A DNA stretch of 64,000 nt, taken from assembly GCF_003201105.1 (NCBI RefSeq), contig NZ_QICJ01000001.1, forward strand, positions 186,001-250,000. Direction: 5' to 3'. The stretch's first letter is position 1, and every line of letters begins with the position of its first letter. The notes beneath the pieces are model-generated. The model was given only the letters and a program-made list of their open reading frames with translations. It did no database searches and was not told the DNA's origin. This stretch comes from Dyella sp. AtDHG13. GTDB lineage: Bacteria; Pseudomonadota; Gammaproteobacteria; Xanthomonadales; Rhodanobacteraceae. The position numbers and the translations under genes were made by a program. This document shows, one piece after another, positions 17,894 to 26,465 of the stretch.

Positions 17894-19993
17894 CTACTTG
17901 TCCGACACGGTGGCACCCACATCCCCCACCACCTCACCCCCAAACATCCCCTCCATCCCCCGCCTCACCCCCACCCGCGGCTCCCACCCCAACACATCCC
18001 TCGCCACCCGCTGATCGAAATTCGCCAACGGCCGCAACGAACGCACCCGATAACGCGTCAGCGGCACATTCCTGCGCAACAATTTCCCCAGCCCTTCCAC
18101 GCCCGTCGCCAGACCCAGCAGAAACCAGCCAGGCCAGCGCATCAGTTTCAGTTCCCTGCCGCGTTTGCGCCGCACGCCATCCAGATATTCGCCCTGCGTG
18201 ACAGTGGCGGGATCGACCACGTGCACCACCTGCCCCTTTGCCGCCGGCGCTTGCGCAGCCAGCAACAACGCGTCGACCACGTCGTCCAGGTAGACCAGGG
18301 GCAAGGTCTGCGAGGGCGATCCGACGGCGATCCAGCGACCAGCAATACCCAGCGTGCCATTGGGCGTCACGTGTTCCGAACCGGGTCCGATGATCTGTCC
18401 GGGTCGTATCACGACGGCGGGAAGTCCCCGCTCGCGAATCGCCTCGCGCACATATGTTTCGGCCACCAGCTTGGTCTGCGTGTAACTGCCACGCCAATCC
18501 GGATGCGGTTCCAGCGTGTACGCCTCGTCGATGGGCACGGCAGGATCCCGCCCGGCGTGATCGAGCACGCTCATCGAGCTGACGTATACCAGCGTTTCGC
18601 TGCCGTGACGCAGGCAGGCGTCGACGATGTTGCGCGTGCCCCATACCGTGCCGGCCTCGAACTCGCGCGGACTGCCACCCATGGCGGCGCCCACGTGATA
18701 GACGACGCGCGCGCCTAGCACCGCGTGATCGACGATGCGCGGATCGCCCAGATCGCCCACGACCACCTGCTCGGCCACGGCGGCAAGCCGGGCATCCGGC
18801 CGGCGCACCAGCACGCGCACGCGTTCGCCCTTGCGACGCAGGGCGCTCACCAGCGCGCGGCCCAGGAAGCCCGATGCGCCGGTCACCAAGGCATCGACAG
18901 GCTCCAGCGGCTCGATGCGCGCGTCCAGTTCCCTGCGTCGTTCTTCGTCCGCCTGCCGGCATGCCGACTCCATCAAGGCGATCGGCCGTCGTCCGTCTTC
19001 CGCGCTCACTGGTGGCGCCTTGCCATCGAGCAAGGCCCGCGCGAACGCCTCGGCACCGGACTGGATGCCAGGCGACGGGCGCAAACGACCGGTGGCGAAG
19101 CGCAGCACGTTCCACGGAATACGGAACACATCGCGCACCGCGTCGAAGAATGCGCCAGCCACGATGCCGATGAACTTCGGCCCCGGCAGCACGCGCCGCA
19201 CGTGGCACACCTGCAGGAAACGGTCGATCTCGATCACGCCGCGCGTGCCCTGCACCACGATGCGGTTGAGCATGGGCCGCACGTTCCACGAGAGCATCAC
19301 GCGTCCCGTGCCTTGCGCGCATTCCGCGAAGGCCTGCCATTCGTCGAACTTCAGCGTGGTCGAGCGGCCTGTGGATCGATAGCGGATGTCCACGCGCGCG
19401 ATCTCGCCCAGGAAAGCTTCCAGCGTGTACAGACCGTGCACGCCCAGGTCGCGGAACGGGTACGAGCCCTGCGTCACCATCGCCGGCAGCGGACCGCCGC
19501 CATACGGCGGATAGTCGGAGCTGCGCCACACGTCCACCGCGACCAGATCGCCGCAGGCGCCGGCATCGATCAGCTGCTTTGCTCGCACGATCATCGGGTC
19601 GAACAGGTCGGAATGGTCAACCGACAACACCAGGCCTTTCTCGCGCGCCTTGGCGATCATCGCGTCGCACTCGGACACCGAATCCGCCATGGGCTTTTCC
19701 ACGAACACATGGCAACCCATGTCCAGCGCGCGCAAGGTCAAGGCGCAATGGCTGGAAGGCGGCGTCAGCACGAAGATGGCGTGCGGATGGCGCGCGCCCA
19801 GTTCCGCCAGATCCGACGTGGCCAGCGCGATGCCGTAGGTCTGCGCCAGTTTGTCCGCGGCATCGCGGTCGAGATCGCAGATGCCCACGATCTCCACGGC
19901 GTCGAGCCGCTTCAGCGCCTCGATGTGGTAGCGCGCCACGTAACCGGCTCCGACGATGCCGACACGCAAACGTTGAATGGCCGTAGCGTTCAT
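17894..19993 (-). CDS. Fusion: Gfo/Idh/MocA sugar oxidoreductase + NAD-dependent epimerase/dehydratase
   Basis: 699 aa in one uninterrupted frame. Residues about 8-340: Gfo/Idh/MocA dehydrogenase with Rossmann motif VGIVGAGYVARYH and the catalytic EKP motif (FVEKP, about 99-103). Residues about 355-690: extended SDR/epimerase domain with GASGFLGR nucleotide motif, SSMSV and a YTQTK (YxxxK) catalytic pair. Both families act on nucleotide sugars or free sugars, so the fusion may channel an oxidised intermediate from one active site to the next. It begins where the upstream GT4 stops (ATGA overlap), so the two form a small minus-strand operon inside the locus. The exact sugar is unknown. Confidence 0.88.
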   Translation of the reverse strand: MNATAIQRLRVGIVGAGYVARYHIEALKRLDAVEIVGICDLDRDAADKLAQTYGIALATSDLAELGARHPHAIFVLTPPSSHCALTLRALDMGCHVFVEKPMADSVSECDAMIAKAREKGLVLSVDHSDLFDPMIVRAKQLIDAGACGDLVAVDVWRSSDYPPYGGGPLPAMVTQGSYPFRDLGVHGLYTLEAFLGEIARVDIRYRSTGRSTTLKFDEWQAFAECAQGTGRVMLSWNVRPMLNRIVVQGTRGVIEIDRFLQVCHVRRVLPGPKFIGIVAGAFFDAVRDVFRIPWNVLRFATGRLRPSPGIQSGAEAFARALLDGKAPPVSAEDGRRPIALMESACRQADEERRRELDARIEPLEPVDALVTGASGFLGRALVSALRRKGERVRVLVRRPDARLAAVAEQVVVGDLGDPRIVDHAVLGARVVYHVGAAMGGSPREFEAGTVWGTRNIVDACLRHGSETLVYVSSMSVLDHAGRDPAVPIDEAYTLEPHPDWRGSYTQTKLVAETYVREAIRERGLPAVVIRPGQIIGPGSEHVTPNGTLGIAGRWIAVGSPSQTLPLVYLDDVVDALLLAAQAPAAKGQVVHVVDPATVTQGEYLDGVRRKRGRELKLMRWPGWFLLGLATGVEGLGKLLRRNVPLTRYRVRSLRPLANFDQRVARDVLGWEPRVGVRRGMEGMFGGEVVGDVGATVSDK

Positions 19994-21180
19994 TCCGTCA
20001 CCTTGCGGGCCGCCAGGTTCATTTCCGCTGCCGCGAGCGACGTGGCGACTTCGCGCAACACATCTTCCACGCGACGATCCCAGGTCTGGTCCGCCACCGC
20101 CGCCATGCGCTCGGCCGCGCCATGCGCCGGGCCGTCGGCGATGGATTGGTCCAGCGCGGCGAGAAAGGGATCGCGATCATTGGCGATGCGCACCAGCGAC
20201 GCGAAGCGTTCGATCTCCGGATTGCCCACCGCGACGATGGGCTTGCCGGTGGCGAGGTATTCGCGCAGCTTGAGCGGGTTGGCGTTTTCCACCTGCCGGT
20301 TGCGTCGATACGGAATGATGGCGACATCGAACGCCTTGGCCCACGCCGGCAAGCTGGCGTACGGCTGCGCACCGGCCAGCACCACATTGGGCAGCGCCTC
20401 CAGCGCCGACACCTTGATCGCGGCATAGCCCACCAGCAGAAAGGTCCACTGCGGCCGCTGCTGCGCCAGCCACGCGATCAGCTCCACGTCGATCCATTCA
20501 TGAATCGAACCGAAGTAGCCGACCACCGGCTCTGCGATGCCTTGGGCCGCAGCCGGCAGCTGAGTGGCGGGGTCGGATGCCTGCGCGAACAGCCGGGCGT
20601 CCACGCCATGCGGAGAAAACCGCGTCTGCGGATTCTGCGCCTGCTTGGTCGCCACCAGCGCAGGCGGAGCCACGAAGACGAGGTCGGCGGCACGTGTGAG
20701 CGCAAGGTCACTCGCCGCGATCAGCTCCGCATCCACGCCGGGATGCGCCGCATAGTCATCGATGCAGTAATAGACGCAGAAGCGTTCGCCCAGCCGGCGC
20801 GCGAGAAACCCGGGATGCGGCGTCACGAACCACGATATGCGCTGACGCGTGCCCAGCACCCTCATGGCGCGACGCAGCGCCCATTGGCTGAACAGCCGGT
20901 TGAACAGCGGCACGCCCGGCACGCGGCGGAACGGCAATTGCGGCACGGTGCAGCGCCACAGCCCCTCCCCCACGCGCTGCGGCGCGCGCAGGGCTTCGCG
21001 CAGCTTGCGCCACGCGCGCCGCAGGTCGCGTCCGCTGGCCTGCGGTGTGCGCATGCCCGGCGAGTCCACGTAGAGCACAGGCATGTGGGCCGCCAGACGC
21101 TGGGCCACGTGATGGCTGCTCGTGCGGTTCTCGGCAAACCAGTCGTTGCCGAAATAGACGACGCCGTAGCGCTCTAGCAT
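19990..21180 (-). CDS. GT4-like glycosyltransferase
   Basis: 396 aa. N-terminal VYFGNDWFAENRTSSHH, CVYYCIDDY near 133, VGYFGSIHEWID near 224 and a C-terminal NPLKLREYLATGKPIVA donor-binding motif place it with GT-B glycosyltransferases related to GT4 proteins of exopolysaccharide loci. The last codons overlap the start of the dehydrogenase-epimerase fusion, which suggests that the sugar made by the fusion is the one transferred here. It is divergent from the deacetylase operon that begins at 21583. Confidence 0.85.
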   Translation of the reverse strand: MLERYGVVYFGNDWFAENRTSSHHVAQRLAAHMPVLYVDSPGMRTPQASGRDLRRAWRKLREALRAPQRVGEGLWRCTVPQLPFRRVPGVPLFNRLFSQWALRRAMRVLGTRQRISWFVTPHPGFLARRLGERFCVYYCIDDYAAHPGVDAELIAASDLALTRAADLVFVAPPALVATKQAQNPQTRFSPHGVDARLFAQASDPATQLPAAAQGIAEPVVGYFGSIHEWIDVELIAWLAQQRPQWTFLLVGYAAIKVSALEALPNVVLAGAQPYASLPAWAKAFDVAIIPYRRNRQVENANPLKLREYLATGKPIVAVGNPEIERFASLVRIANDRDPFLAALDQSIADGPAHGAAERMAAVADQTWDRRVEDVLREVATSLAAAEMNLAARKVTE

Positions 21181-21582
21181 GCCCGCTCCGATGCGAGGGC
21201 CGGGTGTGGAACCACCATGGCTGTCCCCTGTCCAGGTTGATCACGAGAGCGAGCAACGCAAGAACGCCCGCTCCGACGGCCCGTACATCGAAACCGGGCC
21301 ATGTCGACGTCACGAGCCTAGCGCAACGGCCTGCGTGCTCCCATCCGTCGAATTGCCAAGGCGAACGCTGAAAACGCGCGCTTTTTCACCGCGCACAGGC
21401 GACACCGGGACCCGCACGCAGGGGCCATCGGCCGTTCGTCATAGCCTGTCGGTGGCATGCGGTACTGACTATGTGCCCAATGGAACTGCGGCCCGCTTGG
21501 CGACACAGTGGCACCTGGCGGAACGGCGCCTGCGCGCCGCTGCGCCCCCTTCGTCCACATCCTTTCCGTGCGTGAAGTCGTC
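21181..21582. other. Intergenic region between divergent EPS operons
   Basis: About 400 bases without a convincing gene. Promoters for both flanking operons should lie here, but no strong -35/-10 pair stands out by eye. No repeat or terminator-like stem is seen. Confidence 0.5.
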
Positions 21583-22215
21583 ATGACACTCCGGCCGAAA
21601 AAGATGCAGTTGCTGCAGTGCCTGCCGCGCGGGGTGGTCGCCACGCGCGCGCCGAAAGAGGAGAAAGCGCTGTATCTCACCTTCGACGACGGTCCGCATC
21701 CGGACCACACGCTTGCCCTGCTCGAACTGCTGGGCCAGCATGGCGTGAAGGCGACGTTCTTCCTGATCGGGCGCGAAGCGGAGCGCTATCCGCAATTGGT
21801 GGAACGCATCGTCGAAGAGGGGCACGTGCTGGGCAACCATTCGTACAGCCACCCGATGTTCGATGCGCTTACGCACACCGAGCAATGGGTGGAGGTCGAG
21901 CGCACCGACGAGGTGCTGTCGAATTTCGACGGCCGCAGCCATCACGGCTTCCGACCGCCGCGCGGCGTGTTCTCCCTGCTGCTGACCCTGCGCTTCGCCT
22001 TCAGCCGGCGCACGCTCACCTACTGGTCGTACGACACGCTGGACTACCAGGGCCGCGAGCCCGACGAGCTCGCCAACCGCCTGCGTGCGCAGCCGCCGCG
22101 TGCGGGCGACGTGATGCTGATGCACGACGACAGCGACTGCTCCCGCCGCATGCTGGAAATGCTGCTGCCCGAGTGGAAGCAGCACGGTTTCACTTTTCGC
22201 GCCTTGCCGGCATGA
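21583..22215 (+). CDS. NodB-type polysaccharide deacetylase (second copy in locus)
   Basis: 210 aa with a compact CE4 domain: LTFDDGPHPDH (motif 1, about 30-40), GNHSYSHP (motif 2 with the metal His), RPPRG (motif 3) and DVMLMHDD near the C-terminus. All catalytic motifs are intact. There is no clear signal peptide, although the first 20 residues are basic. The start ATG is chosen over upstream GTG codons because it begins at the conserved core. It heads a four-gene plus-strand group (deacetylase, unknown membrane-anchored protein, methyltransferase, GT2). It is distinct from the 365-aa deacetylase at 11585, so the glycan may be deacetylated at two positions or stages. Confidence 0.88.
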   Translation: MTLRPKKMQLLQCLPRGVVATRAPKEEKALYLTFDDGPHPDHTLALLELLGQHGVKATFFLIGREAERYPQLVERIVEEGHVLGNHSYSHPMFDALTHTEQWVEVERTDEVLSNFDGRSHHGFRPPRGVFSLLLTLRFAFSRRTLTYWSYDTLDYQGREPDELANRLRAQPPRAGDVMLMHDDSDCSRRMLEMLLPEWKQHGFTFRALPA

Positions 22216-22258
22216 ACCCGGCGAAGCGCCCATCGCGACCGCTGACAGGGGATAGGTG

Positions 22259-23497
22259 ATGAACCCAACGATGGTGATCGCGCTGCTCGTGCTTGCCGTG
22301 CTGGGCGCCCTGTTCTGCGCCGCCGCGTGGCTGGCCATACGTTCGCGCAACATGCAGGTATGGCTGGGCAGCTATCTGCGCCGGCGACCGCGCTCCGCCG
22401 TGCAAGGGCCCACCCATATCATGTTCTGCTTCGTGGATCACTACGAGCCGGCGTGGGGCCGCGTGGACCTGGACACGCAGCGGCGCCGCGTGGATCGCTG
22501 GTACAGGGATTACCCCGCCATGGCCTCGCGCCACCGCGACGCCGACGGCCGCCCGCCGCAGCACAGCTTCTTCTATCCCGAAGAGGAATACCTGCCCGAG
22601 CACCTCGACAAGATCGCCGGCCTTTGCGCGGACGGCTACGGCGAAATCGAGATCCACCTGCACCACGACAACGACACGCCGGAAAATTTCTGCGCCACCA
22701 TCTCGCGCTTCAACGAACTGCTGCATGCGCGGCATGGCGCACTGTCGCGCGACCGGCGCACCGGGCAGCTGCGTTTCGGCTTCATCCACGGCAACTGGTC
22801 GCTGGACAACTCGCGCGCCGACGGCCGCTGGTGCGGGCTCAACAACGAACTGATCCTGCTGCGCGAACTGGGTTGCTACGCCGACTTCACCCTGCCCTCC
22901 GCGCCCAGCGAAACACAGACGCGCACCATCAACGCCATCTACTACGCCACCGACGATCCCTGCCATCCGAAATCCCATGACACGGGCACGCCGGTGCGGG
23001 TCGACGGCACGCACACGGGCGACCTCATGATCATCCAGGGTCCGCTGGGGCTAGACTGGAAGCGCCGGCGCAAGCTGGTCATGCCGCGCATCGAGAACGC
23101 CGATGTGCGCCACAGCTGCCCGCCCACGCCCGAACGCGTGGACGCCTGGGTGCGCACCGGCATCCATGTCGAGGGGCGGCCAGACTGGATCTTCATCAAG
23201 ATCCACACGCATGGCACGCAGGAGCGGGACATGGACACCCTGCTCGGCGAACCCATGCATGCCATGCACGATCACCTGGAAAAGCACTACAACGACGGGC
23301 GCCGCTACGTGCTGCATTACGTCACCGCGCGCGAAACCTACAACATCATCAAGGCGGCCGAGGCCGGCATGCAGGGCAACCCCGCGCGCTACCGCGACTT
23401 CGAACTGCCGCCGCCACCCGGCGTCACCCGATGGACGCGCCAGGGTTTGGCTCCTGACGAAGTCGAAGCCACGGCCGACGTTCCCGGCATGGAGTAA
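22259..23497 (+). CDS. Conserved-type membrane-anchored protein of unknown function
   Basis: 412 aa. One N-terminal hydrophobic span (about 5-25) is followed by a long soluble region. Family not recognised by name. It contains clustered His/Asp motifs (FCFVDHYEPAWG near 57, IEIHLHHDND near 134, FIHGNWSLDN near 176, IKIHTHGTQE near 308) whose spacing recalls metal-dependent TIM-barrel hydrolases such as NodB-like deacetylases. That resemblance is my inference, not an established assignment. GTG (22256) and ATG (22259) are adjacent; ATG is preferred, with CAGGGG upstream. Its place between a deacetylase and a methyltransferase suggests glycan modification. Confidence 0.8.
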   Translation: MNPTMVIALLVLAVLGALFCAAAWLAIRSRNMQVWLGSYLRRRPRSAVQGPTHIMFCFVDHYEPAWGRVDLDTQRRRVDRWYRDYPAMASRHRDADGRPPQHSFFYPEEEYLPEHLDKIAGLCADGYGEIEIHLHHDNDTPENFCATISRFNELLHARHGALSRDRRTGQLRFGFIHGNWSLDNSRADGRWCGLNNELILLRELGCYADFTLPSAPSETQTRTINAIYYATDDPCHPKSHDTGTPVRVDGTHTGDLMIIQGPLGLDWKRRRKLVMPRIENADVRHSCPPTPERVDAWVRTGIHVEGRPDWIFIKIHTHGTQERDMDTLLGEPMHAMHDHLEKHYNDGRRYVLHYVTARETYNIIKAAEAGMQGNPARYRDFELPPPPGVTRWTRQGLAPDEVEATADVPGME

Positions 23498-23503
23498 TCC
23501 GCA

Positions 23504-24448
23504 ATGCATTGGCGAGCCAAAGGCGTACTGCAGAAGCTGCTGGGACACGTGCCCGGCGGCGAACAGGCGCACTACGTATTGCAGCGCCGTTTCGGCGGCC
23601 TGCGCGGCTTTACCCGCGAGTTCGACATCAAGATGGACGACTGGCGCCTGATGGCGGGCCATCTGCGCGAAGCGGGCGTACCCATCCCCGGTGCGCGCCT
23701 GTTCGAGATCGGCAGCGGCTGGTATCCCACCTTCCCCTTCGCCTGCTATCTCGGCGGCGCGAAGCAGGTCATCACGGTGGATCTCAACCGCCACATCAAG
23801 CCCGACCTGGTGCTCGACTGCGCCGACAACCTGGCACGCCACACCGCGCTGATCGCCGACGCCTGCGGCCTGCCGGAAGTCGAGGTGCGGCAACGCCAGC
23901 AACGACTGGCAGAACGCCTGCGCCAAGGCGACGACATCGGCATCGCCACGGATGGCGTGGTGGCCTACCAGGCCCCGGCGGACGCGGCGAGCACGGCCCT
24001 GCCCGCGCACGGTCTCGATTGCGTGTTCTCCAACAGCGTGCTCGAACACGTGTTACCCGCCGCGGTGGACGGCATCTTCCGCGAGGCCATGCGCATCCTG
24101 GCGCCGGGCGGCGTGATGTTCCACTCGGTCAACTGCGGCGACCACTACGCCTACGTCGACCGCAAGATCAACCAGCTCAACTACCTGAAGTATTCCGATC
24201 GCCAGTGGCGCCACTGGGACAACGCGTTCCTCTACCAGAACCGCATGCGCGCCTACGAGTTCGTGGACCGCGCCCAGGCCGTGGGTTTCGACATCGTGCT
24301 GAACACGGAATGCCCGCGCGAGAAGCGCCTGGCGGAACTCGCCGCCATGCAGGTGCATCCGCAATTCGCGCACATTCCGCCGGAACGCCTGTGCGTCACC
24401 TCCATCGACTTCATCGGACGCAAGCGAGCAGAGGGAGTCGCCGCATGA
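23504..24448 (+). CDS. Class I SAM-dependent methyltransferase
   Basis: 314 aa. LFEIGSGWYPTFPF (about 66-79) is the SAM-binding motif I, TVDLNRH motif II, and DCVFSNSVLEHV with LAPGG downstream are the usual motifs of the Methyltransf_11/25 group. It starts 6 bases after the preceding gene and overlaps the next one (ATGA). In this setting it most likely O-methylates a sugar of the repeat unit or the chain end; the substrate cannot be read from sequence. Confidence 0.85.
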   Translation: MHWRAKGVLQKLLGHVPGGEQAHYVLQRRFGGLRGFTREFDIKMDDWRLMAGHLREAGVPIPGARLFEIGSGWYPTFPFACYLGGAKQVITVDLNRHIKPDLVLDCADNLARHTALIADACGLPEVEVRQRQQRLAERLRQGDDIGIATDGVVAYQAPADAASTALPAHGLDCVFSNSVLEHVLPAAVDGIFREAMRILAPGGVMFHSVNCGDHYAYVDRKINQLNYLKYSDRQWRHWDNAFLYQNRMRAYEFVDRAQAVGFDIVLNTECPREKRLAELAAMQVHPQFAHIPPERLCVTSIDFIGRKRAEGVAA

Positions 24449-25197
24449 GCAGCGCGCTGGTCAGCGTGGTGATGCCCGCCTACAACGCCGCGCGGTACAT
24501 CCGCGGCGCCGTGGGATCCGTGCTCTCGCAGACCTACCCATCCTGGGAACTGGTGGTCGTCGACGACTGCTCCACCGACGAAACCCCGCACCTGCTCGAT
24601 GCGCTGGCCGATGCCGACGACCGCATCCACGTCATCCACGCCCGCCATAACGCCGGCATCGCCGCCGCACGCAACGCCGCCATCGCCGCCGCACGCGGCA
24701 GCCACATCGCCTTCCTCGACAGCGACGACGGCTGGCATCCGCGCAAGCTGGAATGGCAGATGGAGCACATGGAGGAAACGCGCTCACGCGTCTGCTACAC
24801 GCCCTACGACCGCATCACCGAAGACGGCCACCTGCTCTCCCGCGTACGCCCGCCGGCATCCGTCGACTACGCACAGATGCTGCGCAGCAACCACATCGGC
24901 AACCTCACCGGCCTGTACGACCGCACCCTCGGTGACGCCACCTTCCCCGCCGTGGGACACGAGGATTATGTGTTCTGGCTGGAGATGGTCCGCCGCGCCG
25001 GACACGCCACCTGCGTCCCCGGCGACCAGCCGCTGGCCTACTACCGCGTGCGGGAGGGTTCCGTCTCCGCCGACAAGTGGCGCGCGGCGCGCTGGCAGTG
25101 GCGCATCTATCGCGACGTGGCGCGGCTGGGTTGGCTGTCGTCGTCGCAGCATATGTGTCATTACGCTTGGGAGGCGGTGAGGAAGAGGATGGCTTAG
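24445..25197 (+). CDS. GT2 family glycosyltransferase
   Basis: 250 aa. VSVVMPAYNAARYI start, VVVDDCSTDETP nucleotide-sugar motif and FLDSDDGW (DxD) metal motif define a GT-A inverting glycosyltransferase. A GHEDYVFWLEMV acceptor/catalytic motif follows. No membrane spans are seen. It is the last gene of the plus-strand group and is followed by repeat module A. Confidence 0.9.
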   Translation: MSSALVSVVMPAYNAARYIRGAVGSVLSQTYPSWELVVVDDCSTDETPHLLDALADADDRIHVIHARHNAGIAAARNAAIAAARGSHIAFLDSDDGWHPRKLEWQMEHMEETRSRVCYTPYDRITEDGHLLSRVRPPASVDYAQMLRSNHIGNLTGLYDRTLGDATFPAVGHEDYVFWLEMVRRAGHATCVPGDQPLAYYRVREGSVSADKWRAARWQWRIYRDVARLGWLSSSQHMCHYAWEAVRKRMA

Positions 25198-25413
25198 GAG
25201 TGCAGGCGTGGGCCGGTCGTTTGTGGGTGGGTGCGTGTGCCGGGCCTCTTTCTCCCAACCGGGGTACGCGAGGTAGCAATTGTGAATGGCTGCGGTTCTG
25301 TGGGAAGAGGAGAAGGTTGGGCATTTCCGCCGGCAGCACTACAGCCTTCACAATGGCCTGACCACCCCTACGGTGGTGAGGCGTCAATCTAGCCTCACGG
25401 CTTCATTCTTTAG

Positions 25414-25447
25414 CCCGTCATTCCTGCGAAGGCAGGAATCCAGTGAC
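25414..25447. repeat. REP-like palindrome (module A, left)
   Basis: Core 'gtcattcctgcgaaggcagg' plus 'aatccagtgac', preceded by 'ttcattctttagcc'. Near-identical to the copy at 52616. Confidence 0.8.
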
Positions 25448-25550
25448 TTTGCTTTTGTTTGTCGCGTGACGGTGATGGGCTTCCTCGTGCGCTCCCGCGA
25501 CCGGGCCGCCTGCGCGGCGGGCGTTTCGACCTTCTGCCGAAGGCTGAGTC

Positions 25551-25580
25551 ACTTTTCTTTTGCTGGCCCAAAAGAAAAGT
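25551..25580. repeat. Hairpin of left arm, module A
   Basis: Arms acttttctttt and aaaagaaaagt are perfectly complementary around an 8-base loop and are followed by 'aacccaaagaaaa'. The identical hairpin is at 52750-52779. It could act as a terminator, but neither flanking gene ends close to it. Confidence 0.75.
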
Positions 25581-25932
25581 AACCCAAAGAAAATGGCCTT
25601 CAGAGCCAACGCTCGTAGCATTTCGTAGGGATAAGCCCGAACGGGTGAGGTGCGTTGTGGCTTGGCAACCTTCGCCGCTACATAGTGGGTAGTTCGACGC
25701 GCTTCGCAACGCGCCGTGGCGGAGAGGGCTTAAAGCAGCTCGCGCTACGCTTCCCGACCGCTGAGGCTAGGTAAAGGGGACGCTACGCTTCCCAACCGTT
25801 TTGGAGAACTCGCCGCCTTACGGCAAGCCATTCCCGTAGCGTGCCGCTTAACTTCCTCAGCACGTTCCAACACGGCACCTCACTCCTGCCTTTGGAGCTG
25901 ATTCAAAGCTCGCGTGTATGCACATTTTCCCT

Positions 25933-26023
25933 CCCGTCATCCCCGCGAAAGCGGGGATCCAGCGACTTTATTCGCTGCGAGAAGGATTAAAGACACCGGA
26001 TCCCGCTTTCGCGGGGATGACGG
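25933..26023. repeat. Pair of inverted REP-like palindromes (module A, centre)
   Basis: 'cccgtcatccccgcgaaagc...' at 25933-25966 and its inverted partner '...gctttcgcggggatgacgg' at 25996-26023 face each other across 29 bases, a BIME-like arrangement. Confidence 0.75.
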
Positions 26024-26147
26024 TGAGGGAACCGGGGTCGCTCCGGAGATTTTGAACAAGCCTAGGACAGGCGCTCCGCGCCTGCCTCGACGCGAAGTGC
26101 CGCGCAGCGGCACGAGCCGTCGGCTCGATGCTCTTGATCTTCCAGGG

Positions 26148-26198
26148 CCCCGGATGAGGCGCCTTCCGGGCTTCGCCCGGAAGGCGCCTCATCCGGGG
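26148..26198. repeat. 24-bp perfect hairpin, loop of 3 (module A)
   Basis: Bases 26148-26171 and 26175-26198 are fully complementary around a TTC loop (core gcgccttccgggc / gcccggaaggcgc). It is exceptionally long for a bacterial intergenic stem. Its counterpart in module B is split by extra nested palindromes. Confidence 0.85.
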
Positions 26199-26211
26199 GG
26201 CCCTTCTCTTT

Positions 26212-26247
26212 GGTTACTTTCTCTTGGGCAAGCAAGAGAAAGTAACC
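26212..26247. repeat. 15-bp hairpin of right arm, module A
   Basis: ggttactttctcttg and caagagaaagtaacc pair perfectly around 6 bases. On the minus strand it is homologous to the left-arm hairpin at 25551. Confidence 0.8.
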
Positions 26248-26349
26248 CGGACCGCGGCAGCGGTTCGGAACGCCCGCTGCGTAGGCGGCCCGGTCGCGGC
26301 AGCGTCGAAAAGTGCGGACCACACTTCACACGACAACCCAGCGCAAAGT

Positions 26350-26380
26350 CACTGGATCCCTGCCTTCGCAGGGATGACGG
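26350..26380. repeat. REP-like palindrome (module A, right)
   Basis: Inverted relative to the 25414 copy: 'cactggatccctgccttcgc' followed by 'agggatgacgg', then TTCTTTTGA. Confidence 0.8.
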
Positions 26381-26465
26381 TTCTTTTGAAGTGATGAGGC
26401 TAGAGCGGCCCCTCACCCCAACCCTCTCCCCATAGGGGAGAGGGAGAAAGCCCGGCGCGCCTTGG

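Larger units (their letters stand above)
25198..26465. repeat. Composite repeat module A in a convergent intergenic region
   Basis: About 1.27 kb with no credible gene. Recognisable units in order: REP (25414-25447); hairpin with 11-bp arms (25551-25561/25570-25580) followed by 'aacccaaagaaaatggcc'; an AT-richer central stretch (25600-25930); REPs at 25933-25966 and 25996-26023; a 24-bp perfect hairpin (26148-26198); a 15-bp hairpin (26212-26226/26233-26247); and a REP (26350-26380). The right end read on the minus strand matches the left end, so the module has two inverted arms of roughly 190 bp. The same order recurs at 52.5-53.75 kb. Short ORFs inside are repeat-encoded. Confidence 0.85.

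Noticed and set aside
25410-25709. ORF on the minus strand ending in an I-P-A-F-A-G-M-T reading of the REP, with a matching ORF at 52669-52908
   Set aside because: The two proteins are similar only because both lie in the repeated arms; they end differently, have no proper ribosome site and read through palindromes.
25933-26380. Spaced REP palindromes considered as a CRISPR array
   Set aside because: Repeats alternate in orientation, are only a few and irregularly spaced, and no cas gene is present.
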